A DNA stretch of 63,661 bases, taken from Myxococcales bacterium (GTDB taxonomy: Bacteria; Lernaellota; Lernaellaia; Lernaellales; Lernaellaceae). The translations under genes were made by a program, and so were the position numbers. This document shows positions 15,865-24,526 of the stretch, in pieces. Under the pieces are notes generated by a model. That model made no database searches. It was not told the DNA's origin and saw nothing but the letters and a program-made list of their open reading frames with translations. Within the stretch, counting starts at the first letter, position 1. Every line of letters starts with the position of its first letter. The DNA lies in contig JAAYVF010000061.1 in assembly GCA_012517325.1 (NCBI GenBank), forward strand, positions 1-63,661, given 5' to 3'.

Positions 15865-16806
15865 TTACGGCATATCGATCAGTATTTTTAAATTTTTCGG
15901 TTGTCGCGCCGCCTCGAACGCCGCGACGGCCTCGTCGAAAGTATAGGTCGATGAAATCAAATCCGCAACTTGCACCCGTCCGGCCGCCAGGTGTCGCAAC
16001 GCCGGCACGAAGGAGCCGCAACGGCTGCCGAGCACCGTGATTTCGTCGATCACCAGGGGCGCGGGATTGAAATCGAACGAACCGGCGTAGGTCGATTTCA
16101 GCACCACCGTGCCGCGCGGCCGCACCGCCTTGAGCGCCAGGTTCCAGCCGCCGGCCTGGCCGGAAGCCTCGATCACAATGTCGAAATCGCGCCGGGGATA
16201 AAAATCCGCCTCGACGAGCCGTTCGGTCGCTGGCAATTTCGCCAGTTTTTCCGGATGATGGCCCACCGCGACCAACTCGACGCCGTACAACGCCAGAACC
16301 CGCGCGATCAACACGGCCAGTTTGCCGTCGCCGATCAGGCAGACGCGGTCGATCGGCCGCAGATGCAATTGCTCGGGAATTTCGAGCGCCGCCGCCAGCG
16401 GTTCGACAAAAACCGCCTCATGGTTTTTCACATCCGCGGGCACTTCGTGCAGGTTCGCGGCGGGCAACGAGAGGAATTCGGCCAGGGCGCCGTCGCGGCC
16501 CAGGATGCCCAGGACAGTCCGGTTCAGGCAGTGGCGGGGCAGATTCTGGCGGCAAGATGGGCAATCGCCGCAGCCGACGTTGATTTCGCCGACCACTCGC
16601 CGGTCCACCCACTCGCTCGGCCCCTCCTCCACCACGCCGACGAATTCGTGGCCCAGAACGCCGCGAAAACCCATGTAACCGGCGGTGATTTCCAAATCGG
16701 TATTGCAGATGCCGACTTTTTTCACCCGGATCAGACATTCGCCGGTGTGGCGCGGCAGAGGCCGGTCGACCCAGGTCAGCGCGCGATCGAAAACGAGCGC
16801 CCGCAT
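15865..16806 (-). CDS. Medium-chain zinc-dependent alcohol dehydrogenase family protein
   Basis: NAD(P)-dependent oxidoreductase of the MDR superfamily, 313 residues. GHEFVGVVEEG is the catalytic-domain hallmark, and CGDCPSCRQNLPRHC carries four cysteines for the structural zinc. The nucleotide domain has GDGKLAVLIARVLALYGVE. It resembles threonine/polyol dehydrogenases, but the substrate is unknown. It is short for the family because the N-terminal strand region is compact. Start choice is between GTG at 16809 and ATG at 16806, both overlapping the stop of the small membrane gene upstream. It sits in a tight minus-strand run with the PilZ-hydrolase. Confidence 0.85.
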   Translation of the reverse strand: MRALVFDRALTWVDRPLPRHTGECLIRVKKVGICNTDLEITAGYMGFRGVLGHEFVGVVEEGPSEWVDRRVVGEINVGCGDCPSCRQNLPRHCLNRTVLGILGRDGALAEFLSLPAANLHEVPADVKNHEAVFVEPLAAALEIPEQLHLRPIDRVCLIGDGKLAVLIARVLALYGVELVAVGHHPEKLAKLPATERLVEADFYPRRDFDIVIEASGQAGGWNLALKAVRPRGTVVLKSTYAGSFDFNPAPLVIDEITVLGSRCGSFVPALRHLAAGRVQVADLISSTYTFDEAVAAFEAARQPKNLKILIDMP

Positions 16807-17114
16807 CACCAGGGGCCCGCGCCCGCCCGAAAGAGATCGGCGGGATCGACGTCGAAGGTGATGCCGAAAACGCTGGAGAGGATCATGAAAATCAAGCCGA
16901 GGGCGACGAGCAAAATCGCCATGGAAACCAGCCCGACGCCGCCGAGCAAGGCAATGGAGATCAACCCGGCGGCGGTGACCAGCACGGTCACCATGCCCTT
17001 GTCGGCGTAGGGCGCGACCGGCGAGATGACCATCAGCGCCTCGGTCATTTCGCGGGTCTGGCCGGTCGCTTTTTCGTAGATTTCATGCAACTGCTCGCGC
17101 CACCGATGATCCAT
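16806..17114 (-). CDS. Small membrane protein of unknown function
   Basis: A 102-residue protein with a charged N-terminal helix (WREQLHEIYEKATGQ) and two adjacent hydrophobic segments at about 41-62 and 64-85, followed by a short acidic tail. No family was recognised. AGGAAAGGAA lies before the ATG. It overlaps the dehydrogenase start and follows the HD-domain gene by 13 bases, so it is co-transcribed with them. Confidence 0.7.
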   Translation of the reverse strand: MDHRWREQLHEIYEKATGQTREMTEALMVISPVAPYADKGMVTVLVTAAGLISIALLGGVGLVSMAILLVALGLIFMILSSVFGITFDVDPADLFRAGAGPW

Positions 17115-17127
17115 GCTTGTTCCTTTC

Positions 17128-17703
17128 CTACAAACCCAATTGATCGGCGATCCGGGTCATGGAAGCCAGACTGGATTCCAGGAACTCCGCCAGCGGCACG
17201 CCGATCGTTTCGCATTCGGCGATGATTGCCCGATCGGCGCCGGCGGCGAAGAGTTTTTCCTTGTAGCGCTTCGCCACGCTTTTTGGTTTCACCGAGGCCA
17301 ACTTTTTGTCCGGATATACCAGCGCCGTGGCGATGATCAAGCCCGTGACGGTTTCCGCGGCGGCCAAGGCGTGTTCGTAGGTCGTGGCGCGCGGGAGGCC
17401 GAGGGCGTCGTTGTGCTTGCGAATGGCCAGCGTGATTTCCGGATGAACGCCCAGCGCGTCCAGCCAGCCGGCCCCCACTTCGGCGTGGCGGCGCATGTCG
17501 TCGCCGACCTCGCCCAGGTCGATGTCGTGCAGCAAGCCGCCGATGCCCCAGAATTCGGGATCCGCGCCGAAACGCGGCGCCAGATCGCGCAGAATGGCCT
17601 CGGTCGCCAGGCAGTGATTGATCAGCCGGGGCTGGCCGGCCAGTTTTTCCGCGAGCAGCGCGTACGCGTTTTCCCGGGTGATCCCCGCCGATTTCTCGGT
17701 CAT
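17128..17703 (-). CDS. HD-domain phosphohydrolase-like protein (HDIG type)
   Basis: A 191-residue single-domain HD protein. The predicted metal ligands H30 (NHCLATE), H59-D60 (GLLHDIDLGE) and the following HAEVG/KHND histidines are present. Relatives hydrolyse phosphates of nucleotides or cyclic nucleotides; the substrate here is unknown. I chose the ATG at 17703 because GGAGGA lies seven bases upstream; a longer frame to 17769 adds residues with no domain. It is the first gene of a four-gene minus-strand run (HD, small membrane protein, dehydrogenase, PilZ-hydrolase) and faces another HD gene across 125 bases. Confidence 0.82.
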   Translation of the reverse strand: MTEKSAGITRENAYALLAEKLAGQPRLINHCLATEAILRDLAPRFGADPEFWGIGGLLHDIDLGEVGDDMRRHAEVGAGWLDALGVHPEITLAIRKHNDALGLPRATTYEHALAAAETVTGLIIATALVYPDKKLASVKPKSVAKRYKEKLFAAGADRAIIAECETIGVPLAEFLESSLASMTRIADQLGL

Positions 17704-17828
17704 CGCGTCTTCCTCCGGTTGCGTCGACATCGTACCGGAGGGGACCGGAGCGTCGCAACCCCGCATCACCGGTTGCGCGGATTCCGCCGCCGTTTATCAT
17801 GGCGGTTCAACCCGCGAACGGAGGCGCC

Positions 17829-18413
17829 GTGAATCCGCAAACGCTGATCGACCTGGCGATGCAACTGGACCGGCTCGAATCGCTGCCACGCATGGGTTAC
17901 CTGATGCGCGGGATCGCGCACCCGGAATCGGTGGCCGCTCACGTTTTCGGAGTCGCCGTCTGGTCGATGCTGCTGGCCGACGAACTTGGCGGCGTCGACC
18001 CGCTCAAAGTGTTGCGCCTGGCGTTGTTGCACGAACTGGGCGAGGTCAAACTGACCGACATCCCGAAGATCGCCGAGGAGTATCTGCCGCTGGGCGCCAA
18101 GGATGCCGCGGAAACGAAGATCGCCGCGGAATTGCTTTCCGGCCTCGAGGTTCGCGGCGAGGAATACCTGCGGCTTTTTACCGAATACCAGGAGGCGCGC
18201 ACTCGGGAAGCGCGGCTCGTGCACGCCGCCGACAAACTCCAGATGATGGCCAAAGTCCTGCGCTACCAGCAAAACGGCGCGACGGGTGTCGACGGCTTCT
18301 GGAACCATGCGCCGAATTTCCGCGATTTCGACCTACCCGAAGTGCGTGAGATATTTGCGGAATTGCGCCGGCGCCGGCCGGTAGTGGCGACGGGTTCGCC
18401 GGCGGAGCCTTGA
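17829..18413 (+). CDS. HD-domain protein, YfbR/HDDC2-like nucleotidase
   Basis: A 194-residue protein resembling 5'-deoxynucleotidase YfbR: PESVAAHVFGVA supplies H38, and LALLHELGEVKLTDIP supplies H68, E72 and D77. The usual Asp of the His-Asp pair is Glu (H68-E69), a conservative but notable change at a metal ligand. Start GTG at 17829 follows GGAGG by five bases; an upstream ATG at 17799 would add ten residues with no ribosome site. It is divergent from the other HD gene. Activity on deoxynucleoside monophosphates is inferred from family only. Confidence 0.8.
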   Translation: MNPQTLIDLAMQLDRLESLPRMGYLMRGIAHPESVAAHVFGVAVWSMLLADELGGVDPLKVLRLALLHELGEVKLTDIPKIAEEYLPLGAKDAAETKIAAELLSGLEVRGEEYLRLFTEYQEARTREARLVHAADKLQMMAKVLRYQQNGATGVDGFWNHAPNFRDFDLPEVREIFAELRRRRPVVATGSPAEP

Positions 18414-18442
18414 TTGCACGCCCCCTACCCATGTGCTACAAG
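18414..18442 (+). promoter_or_regulatory. Candidate sigma-70 promoter before the ceramidase-like gene
   Basis: TTGCAC at 18414-18419 and TACAAG at 18437-18442 are 17 bases apart. It lies directly after the stop of the HD gene and 76 bases before the next start. Confidence 0.4.
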
Positions 18443-18517
18443 ATTTCGAGTTTCAGTCAAGGAATCAAGAGGTTGTTCGACGATTTTATCGTGGATCGCC
18501 GGATCGAGAAGTAAATC

Positions 18518-19711
18518 ATGAAAACCATTCAAGCCGCCGCCGCCAAAGTCGATATTACGCCGTATCTGGTGACAAAAACCTACCTGGCCGGGTTCGCGCC
18601 CAACCGCCTGGCGACGGGCGTCGCCGAGCCGCTGTGCGCCCGAATCCTATATCTGGAAGACGAAAACGGCCCGCTGGTCTGGATCGCCACCGATCTCATC
18701 GGTTTCCTGTACGGCGACATCGATGACTTGCGCGCCAAATTGCCGGAGATCGCGCCCGAACGGTTGTTTGCCTGCGCCACGCACACGCACTCCGGGCCTG
18801 ACACCATGGGATTGTGGGGGCCGTCCGTCGGGCCGGTGCCGGTGAAAAGCGGTCGCGACCCGGAATACCTCAAGTGGATGGTGGAACAAATCGCGACGGG
18901 CGTCCGGCGGGCGCAAGCGCGGAAGCAGCCGGCGGTCATCGGTTGCGGCGAGGATCTCAGCGAGAAAAGCGAATGGGTCGTGAACATCCGCCAGAAAGGC
19001 TATAACGACCAGGCCCTGACCGTGATGCGCGTCGACGGCCTCGCCGGCGAACCCATCGCCTGTCTGGTGAATTTCGCCTGCCACCCGGAAACGCTGTGGG
19101 AAAAGAACACGGACATTTCCCCGGACTTCGTCCATCACCTGCTGCGCACCGTGGAAGAAGCCTCCGGCGCCGTCGGCATCTATATCAGCGGCGCGCTCGG
19201 GGGCATGGTAACGTCTTCCCTGCCCGACGAAACGCCGCTGGCCGAACGCCGCGTCTTCTACCGCAAGATGGGCAAGGCGCTGGGCAAGATCGCCGCCGCC
19301 ACCTGGAAATCCATTTCGCCGGAAGCCGTGGAAAAGATCACGCACCGCTATCATTGCGGTTTGTTTCCCTTCGACAACAAGGTTTTGTTCTTTATGAAAA
19401 ACCTGGGAATTCTAAACCGCGAAATGACCGACGACCGGATTTTCACCCGGATCGACTACTGGAAGATCGGCCCGGCCGAATTCGTCAGCCTGCCGGGCGA
19501 AGCGCTACCCGCCGTGGGTTTCAAGGTCAAACGCCTGATGCACGGCAAACCGAATTTCCTTTTCTGTCTGGGTAACGACGAATTGGGCTATCTCCTTGAC
19601 GAGCAGCTTTGGTCCGACCCGAAGTACCATTACGAAAAGACGGTATCGGTCGGCCCTGCGGCGGTCGAACAATTCTATCGCCTCATCGCCGAGCTCGTGG
19701 CTGATCAATGA
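18518..19711 (+). CDS. Neutral/alkaline ceramidase-like N-terminal domain protein
   Basis: The 397 residues contain DITPYLVTKTYLAGF at the start, the metal-site segment ACATHTHSGPDT, NFACHPETL and SGALGGM, all in the order seen in neutral ceramidase N-terminal domains. The much larger true ceramidases have an extra C-terminal Ig-like domain, missing here. No signal peptide is visible, so it appears cytoplasmic, unlike secreted ceramidases. Many bacterial members of this group are probably amidases of unknown substrate. Its stop overlaps the coaE start (ATGA), which couples their translation. Confidence 0.78.
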   Translation: MKTIQAAAAKVDITPYLVTKTYLAGFAPNRLATGVAEPLCARILYLEDENGPLVWIATDLIGFLYGDIDDLRAKLPEIAPERLFACATHTHSGPDTMGLWGPSVGPVPVKSGRDPEYLKWMVEQIATGVRRAQARKQPAVIGCGEDLSEKSEWVVNIRQKGYNDQALTVMRVDGLAGEPIACLVNFACHPETLWEKNTDISPDFVHHLLRTVEEASGAVGIYISGALGGMVTSSLPDETPLAERRVFYRKMGKALGKIAAATWKSISPEAVEKITHRYHCGLFPFDNKVLFFMKNLGILNREMTDDRIFTRIDYWKIGPAEFVSLPGEALPAVGFKVKRLMHGKPNFLFCLGNDELGYLLDEQLWSDPKYHYEKTVSVGPAAVEQFYRLIAELVADQ

Positions 19712-20307
19712 AGGTTGTCGGGCTGACGGGCGGCCTGGCCAGCGGGAAAAGTGTCGTCACCGCCATTTTCCGCGAACTCGGCGCCGCCACGCTGGACGCC
19801 GATCAGGTCGCGCATGACCTGCTCCATCCGGGCCGAAGCGGTCATCGGGAAGTTGTCCGTCGCTTCGGTCCGGAAATCCTGACCGCCGAAGGCGCCATCG
19901 ACCGCGGCGTCCTGGGCCGGCTGGTTTTTCAAGATCCGCAAGCCCGCCGCGACCTGGAAGCGATCGTCCATCCGTTGGTCTATCAGGAAATCGCCGCCTG
20001 GATCGCGGCCGAGCAAAACAAAAACACGCCACTGGCCATCATCGAAATCCCGCTGTTGTTCGAGTCGGTTTCGCCGGTCGGTTTCCACCACACAATTTGC
20101 GTCACGGCGACGCGCCGCGCCCAGATCGACCGCGCCAAGGAACGTTCGGGATACGACGAGACGACCATCGCCGGCATTCTCGCGGCACAGATGCCGCCCG
20201 CCGAACAGGCGCGCCGGGCGGATTTCACGATCGATAACAGCGGCGATCTCGCGGCAACGCGGCGGCAGGTCGCGGCGCTTTACGAAAAATTGGTGCGGCC
20301 ATCCTGA
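19708..20307 (+). CDS. coaE: Dephospho-CoA kinase
   Basis: Last step of CoA synthesis: phosphorylates the 3'-hydroxyl of dephospho-CoA with ATP. The 199 residues have the P-loop GGLASGKS near residues 8-15, DADQVAHDL, the LEAIVHPLV segment, and EIPLLFE, all family landmarks. The ATG overlaps the previous stop by four bases. Length is standard. Confidence 0.95.
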   Translation: MKVVGLTGGLASGKSVVTAIFRELGAATLDADQVAHDLLHPGRSGHREVVRRFGPEILTAEGAIDRGVLGRLVFQDPQARRDLEAIVHPLVYQEIAAWIAAEQNKNTPLAIIEIPLLFESVSPVGFHHTICVTATRRAQIDRAKERSGYDETTIAGILAAQMPPAEQARRADFTIDNSGDLAATRRQVAALYEKLVRPS

Positions 20308-20361
20308 ACCGGCGCCGCCGGCTTGCGACCGGCTGCAACTTTTTCCCGAATCGGCTATAAC

Positions 20362-21816
20362 ATGCGGCGGATGAACGAACGAATCGCCAGTTTTCGCCGA
20401 AATATTTTTGCGGCGGCCGCGCTCGCGCGGGATTTCCCGTGGAGCCGCGCCATGGGTGCGCAAAAAACTCCCGTCTGGCTGGTCGGCGGCGCGCCGCGCG
20501 ACTGGGCGCTGGAAAAATCAGCGCCCGATTTCGACCTGGTGGCGCCGCGCGGCGAATCGCTGCCGTTGGGCGAGCGGTTGGCGGCGGAACTTGGCGGGCG
20601 CTTCGTGCTCTTGCACGAGGATTTCGGCGCTTGCCGGATCGTGCTGGCTGACGGCGGCTGGCTGGATCTGACGGATCTGCAGGGCGCGTCGATCGAGGAG
20701 GATCTGCGACGCCGCGATCTGACGATCAATGCTTTGGCCTTACCCTGGCCCGCCGCCGATTCGTTGCTCGATCCGACCGGCGGCCTGGCCGATCTGGCGG
20801 ATAAAATAGCCCGCCGACCCTCGCCCGGCTGTCTGCTCGCTGATCCGGTACGCGTTTTACGGGTCTATCGTTTTGCCGCCGAGTTGGATTTGCGGATCGA
20901 AGCCCCAACCGAGGACGAAATTCATGCCGCGGTCAGCCGTTTGCCTGACATGCCCGGCGAACGGGTCTGGGAAGAACTGCGCCGGATTTTGGCCGTCGAA
21001 TCCGCCGCGCCGTGGATCGAACGCCTCGCGCAAACCCGCATCCTCGACGCATTGCTGCCACCGTTGGCGGCGTCCGCCGGCTGCGCGCAACCGTCGTTCC
21101 ACCACCTGGATGTCCGCGATCATTGCCTCGAAGCGGCGAAACAGAGCGACGCGCTGATCGCCGATCGGTTGTACGCGCCGGCGCTGGCCGATCCCGACAA
21201 TCGCGCCCTGCTGCGGCTGGCGGCCTTGTTGCACGACGCGGGCAAACCGGCGACCGCCGCGCCGAACCACGACGGCGATCTGCGGTTTCACGGTCATACG
21301 GCGAAAAGCGCCGAGTTGGCGGCGGCCGTGGCCGACCGCTTGCGGCTTTCCAATCAACTGCGGCGGCGCCTGACGCGGTTGGTCGACGCCCACATGCGGC
21401 CGCATCAGTTGGCGGAGCTACTAGCCCAAAACCGGTTGACCCCGCGCAGCGTGCACAAATTTTTCAAGGACCTGCAGGGCGATTGGCTGCTCTGCCTCTC
21501 GCTATCCCGCGCCGATCTGCGCGCCACGGCCGGGCCGGACGCGCCGCGTGACGGCGATCGCCAGGCGCAACTGCTGGCCGAACATTTCACGCGGATCGCC
21601 GCCGAGCGGCGGTCGGCGGCCGGCGATGCGGCCCTGTTGCGCGGCGAGGACATTCTGGCGCTCGGCGTGGCGCCCGGGCCGCGGATCGGTGAAATCCTGG
21701 AGGCGATCTCGCAGGCACGCTTCGAAAATCCCCGACTGACGCGCCCCGAAGCCCTTGCTTTGGCGGCTAAACTGGCGGCCGGCGAGTCGCTCTCGTCCGG
21801 CCAAGAGGAACCGTGA
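20362..21816 (+). CDS. CCA tRNA nucleotidyltransferase/poly(A) polymerase family protein with HD domain
   Basis: Adds nucleotides to RNA 3' ends. The nucleotidyltransferase head has LVGGAPRDWALEKSAPDFDLVA (usual form GGxVRD, with the DxD pair) and EEDLRRRDLTINALAL. DPVRVLRVYRFAAEL follows. An HD domain holds LLHDAGKP and a downstream HGHTAKSA. At about 484 residues it is the size of CCA-adding enzymes carrying an HD domain. Sequence alone does not separate CCA-adding from poly(A) activity. ATG choices are 20362 and 20371; neither has a strong ribosome site. It leads into rph-rdgB, which suits an RNA-processing group. Confidence 0.87.
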   Translation: MRRMNERIASFRRNIFAAAALARDFPWSRAMGAQKTPVWLVGGAPRDWALEKSAPDFDLVAPRGESLPLGERLAAELGGRFVLLHEDFGACRIVLADGGWLDLTDLQGASIEEDLRRRDLTINALALPWPAADSLLDPTGGLADLADKIARRPSPGCLLADPVRVLRVYRFAAELDLRIEAPTEDEIHAAVSRLPDMPGERVWEELRRILAVESAAPWIERLAQTRILDALLPPLAASAGCAQPSFHHLDVRDHCLEAAKQSDALIADRLYAPALADPDNRALLRLAALLHDAGKPATAAPNHDGDLRFHGHTAKSAELAAAVADRLRLSNQLRRRLTRLVDAHMRPHQLAELLAQNRLTPRSVHKFFKDLQGDWLLCLSLSRADLRATAGPDAPRDGDRQAQLLAEHFTRIAAERRSAAGDAALLRGEDILALGVAPGPRIGEILEAISQARFENPRLTRPEALALAAKLAAGESLSSGQEEP

Positions 21817-21824
21817 GGTAAAGC

Positions 21825-22553
21825 ATGCGATTTGACGGCAGAAAAGCGACGGAATTGCGGCCGGTTCTTTTAGCGCGGGGTATCGCCGATTTCGCGGAAG
21901 GCAGTTGCCAGGCACAGTTCGGCCGAACCATCGTCTATTGCACCGCCAGCGTCGAACAGCAAACACCGCGTTGGCGCAAAGCCGAGGAAGGCGGCTGGAT
22001 CACCGGGGAATACGACATGTTGCCACGCGCCAACCGCGAACGGAAACAGCGTGGCGGCAATCGCAACGGCCGGGCCCTCGAGATCAGCCGCCTGATCGGT
22101 CGCAGCCTGCGGGCCGTCGCCGACCTGTCGCGGATGCCGGGCCTGACCATTACCCTCGACTGCGATGTCCTGCAGGGCGACGGCGGCACGCGCACCGCCG
22201 CGATCACCGGCAGTTACGTGGCGTTGGCCGACGCACTCGCCTGGTGCCGTGATCGCGGTCTGATCAAGGCCGATCCCCTGCTGGATTCCGTGGCCGCGAT
22301 CAGCGTGGGTTTGGTGAACGGCCAGGCGTTGCTGGATTTGTGCTACGAGGAAGATTCGGCTGCCAGCGCGGACGCGAATTTCGTCATCACCGGCCAGGGC
22401 CGCCTGGTCGAGGTCCAGATCACCGGCGAGGAAGCCACGTTTGACGAGGCGGATATCCAACGCCTGCTGGCGCTCGCCAAAAAAGGCACCGCGGTTTTGA
22501 AGAAGTTGCAACGGCAAGCGTTGGAAATGCCGCCGTTGCGCCAGGGCGATTGA
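21825..22553 (+). CDS. rph: Ribonuclease PH
   Basis: Phosphorolytic 3'-5' exoribonuclease that trims tRNA precursors. The 242 residues match the family in length and motifs: MRFDGRKATELRPV, TIVYCTASVE, GWITGEYDMLPRA, RNGRALEISRLIGRSLRA, DCDVLQGDGGTRTAAITG and the VGLVNG/DANFVITG segments. The start lies eight bases after the previous stop. It overlaps rdgB by one base (TGATG), a common rph-rdgB arrangement. Confidence 0.97.
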   Translation: MRFDGRKATELRPVLLARGIADFAEGSCQAQFGRTIVYCTASVEQQTPRWRKAEEGGWITGEYDMLPRANRERKQRGGNRNGRALEISRLIGRSLRAVADLSRMPGLTITLDCDVLQGDGGTRTAAITGSYVALADALAWCRDRGLIKADPLLDSVAAISVGLVNGQALLDLCYEEDSAASADANFVITGQGRLVEVQITGEEATFDEADIQRLLALAKKGTAVLKKLQRQALEMPPLRQGD

Positions 22554-23149
22554 TGAAAATCCTGATCGCGACCAGCAACCGGGGCAAGCTGCGCGAACTG
22601 CGCCAGATACTCGAACCGCTCGGCATCGAAACGATCGGCCTGGGCGATCTGCCCCCCATCGAATCGCCGGAGGAAACCGGGGCCACTTTCTCGGCAAACG
22701 CCCGCCTCAAGGCCCTCTATTATGCGCAGCACGCCGGAATACCGGCCATTGCCGACGATTCCGGTTTGTGCGTGGACGCCCTGAACGGCGAACCGGGCGT
22801 GCGGAGCGCGCGCTATTCCGATCCCGGCGCCACGGATCGCCGCAACAATGCCAAGCTGCTCGCGGCGCTGACGGAGCAGGCCGAACGCCGGGCCCGGTTC
22901 GTTTGCGTCAGCGTCTGCGCCAAGCCGACCGGTGAAATCGTCGAGGCGCGCGGCGAGTGCGAGGGAGAAATCCTGGCCGCGCCGCGCGGCGAAAACGGCT
23001 TCGGATACGACCCGGTTTTTTATTATGCGCCCCTTGCGGCCACCTTTGCGGAATTGCCGCCGGAAGAAAAAAACCGCGTCAGTCACCGGGGCCGGTCGCT
23101 CCGGCGGTTGGCGGAACTGCTGCCGTCGTTTCTGGCCGGCGGGAAATAA
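22553..23149 (+). CDS. rdgB: Non-canonical purine NTP pyrophosphatase (Ham1/RdgB)
   Basis: Removes ITP, XTP and their deoxy forms from the nucleotide pool. The 198 residues open with LIATSNRGKLRELRQIL and include ADDSGLCVDALNGEPGVRSARY, GENGFGYDPVF and the C-terminal SHRGRSLRRL, all expected. ATG at 22553 overlaps the rph stop. The last 71 bases overlap the end of the convergent membrane glycosyltransferase on the other strand. Confidence 0.96.
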   Translation: MKILIATSNRGKLRELRQILEPLGIETIGLGDLPPIESPEETGATFSANARLKALYYAQHAGIPAIADDSGLCVDALNGEPGVRSARYSDPGATDRRNNAKLLAALTEQAERRARFVCVSVCAKPTGEIVEARGECEGEILAAPRGENGFGYDPVFYYAPLAATFAELPPEEKNRVSHRGRSLRRLAELLPSFLAGGK

Positions 23150-24479
23150 GCCACACCACCGTGCGGCGTTCGCCGTCCGGCCCCCGCGAGCGAAAATCGC
23201 CCAGGGAAACGATCGTCCGGGTCCGTTCCAGGCGCTTTTGCTCGACTGCCAAATCGCTCTGTCGACTGCTCAGAATCACCAGCGCCTTTGGAAGTATCGT
23301 CGCCTGATCGTATGGCCGGACCTGCCGTCCTAAATGATAGGAAGTCATCGCCAATTCGTCGGCCAGAACGGTCAGCGTCGGCGCTTGCCGCGCCGCGACC
23401 GCCGCGGCTCGGCGAATGTCATCACCCAGTTCCTTCACTTGCGCAATCAACAACTGGCCGCCGAGCACGCCGCCCAGCAGCATCAGCGCGATCGCCCCTT
23501 GCGTCAGGCGCCGCGCGCGGTCGGAACCATTCCGCCAGACCTGCATGCCCAGGGCGGCCGGCAATGAGATCCAAAGCGATAAAATCAACGTCAGTCGCCA
23601 GTCGAAATACCAGTGCGCCGCCAGACCGAGCCAGGAGGCGATGAATAAATAATGAAGCCAGAAAAACGATTCCGCGCCGGACGAACCCGCGTTGTGCCGC
23701 CACTCCCGGCGACCTTTCCGGACAAACGCGAGGCCGAAAACGTACAAATTGGCGGTAACCGCCAGCGGGTAGGCGGCCAGGTGTTTCAACACATTCCACC
23801 ATTCCGGATGGGCGAGGTGCGAAAAATATTCGCCGAAATAGCCGGTCCGCCGCACGATCGACAGGTACCAGAAAAATACCAGCGACCAGGAGGCGAAGCC
23901 GGCGGACGCGAGCCACAGACCAAGCGACCGATTTTCGCGGCGGACGAATCGCCAGACGCACCAGATCACCGGCGGAAAAAAGACAAAACCTTCGGCGCGG
24001 GTGGCAGCGGAAAGGCCCGCGACGAAAATCAGCCAAAACAGATCGAAGTCGTGGCCGGATGACAGGAACCGCAGGAAACAGAGGAAAGTCGACGCGGCTA
24101 GAAACAGAAAGGTCGTTTCGGTCATCGCCTGCGCGCCATACAAGTAAAAAATCGGATTGGCCGCGAGCGTCGCCGTCGCATACCAGGCGGTCGAGCGGTT
24201 CAGGCCGAGCCGTTTGCCACATTGCGCCAGAACCCCGAGCGTCAAGGCGCCGGATAACGCGGCGATACACTGGCCGGCGAAAAGTTTTTCAATCCCGCAG
24301 TCGGACAACGCCTGAACCAGCAACGGAAACAGCGGCAGGCGTTGGGTGTGGATGAGCAGATTGAAATCGAGATAGGTCGCCGCGTCCGGGTTGACGAAAA
24401 CAAAACCGCGCCACCGCGCCATTTGCAGTACGAAGTAAAACGCGGGTGGCAGCCACCACGGAAGAAAAAAGCGTCGCAA
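23079..24479 (-). CDS. Membrane glycosyltransferase-like protein (GT39/ArnT type)
   Basis: A 466-residue polytopic membrane protein with around ten hydrophobic segments. NPDAATYLDFNLLIHTQRLPLFPLLVQ near residue 30 resembles the catalytic first loop of lipid-linked sugar transferases of the GT-C class, and GAQAMTETTFLF matches the next loop (both kept partial here). It probably moves a sugar from a polyprenyl-phosphate donor onto an envelope acceptor. Start is TTG at 24479. The C-terminal 23 residues overlap rdgB antisense, an unusual amount, and this tail is low-complexity Pro/Thr/Ala. It diverges from a GT2 gene that could make its polyprenyl-sugar donor. Confidence 0.7.
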   Translation of the reverse strand: MRRFFLPWWLPPAFYFVLQMARWRGFVFVNPDAATYLDFNLLIHTQRLPLFPLLVQALSDCGIEKLFAGQCIAALSGALTLGVLAQCGKRLGLNRSTAWYATATLAANPIFYLYGAQAMTETTFLFLAASTFLCFLRFLSSGHDFDLFWLIFVAGLSAATRAEGFVFFPPVIWCVWRFVRRENRSLGLWLASAGFASWSLVFFWYLSIVRRTGYFGEYFSHLAHPEWWNVLKHLAAYPLAVTANLYVFGLAFVRKGRREWRHNAGSSGAESFFWLHYLFIASWLGLAAHWYFDWRLTLILSLWISLPAALGMQVWRNGSDRARRLTQGAIALMLLGGVLGGQLLIAQVKELGDDIRRAAAVAARQAPTLTVLADELAMTSYHLGRQVRPYDQATILPKALVILSSRQSDLAVEQKRLERTRTIVSLGDFRSRGPDGERRTVVWLISRRPETTAAVPPTAGATGPGD

Positions 24480-24526
24480 TGAAAAGCCCTACCATTTGGC
24501 GGTGCGGTATGGCATAAAAATAGCTC

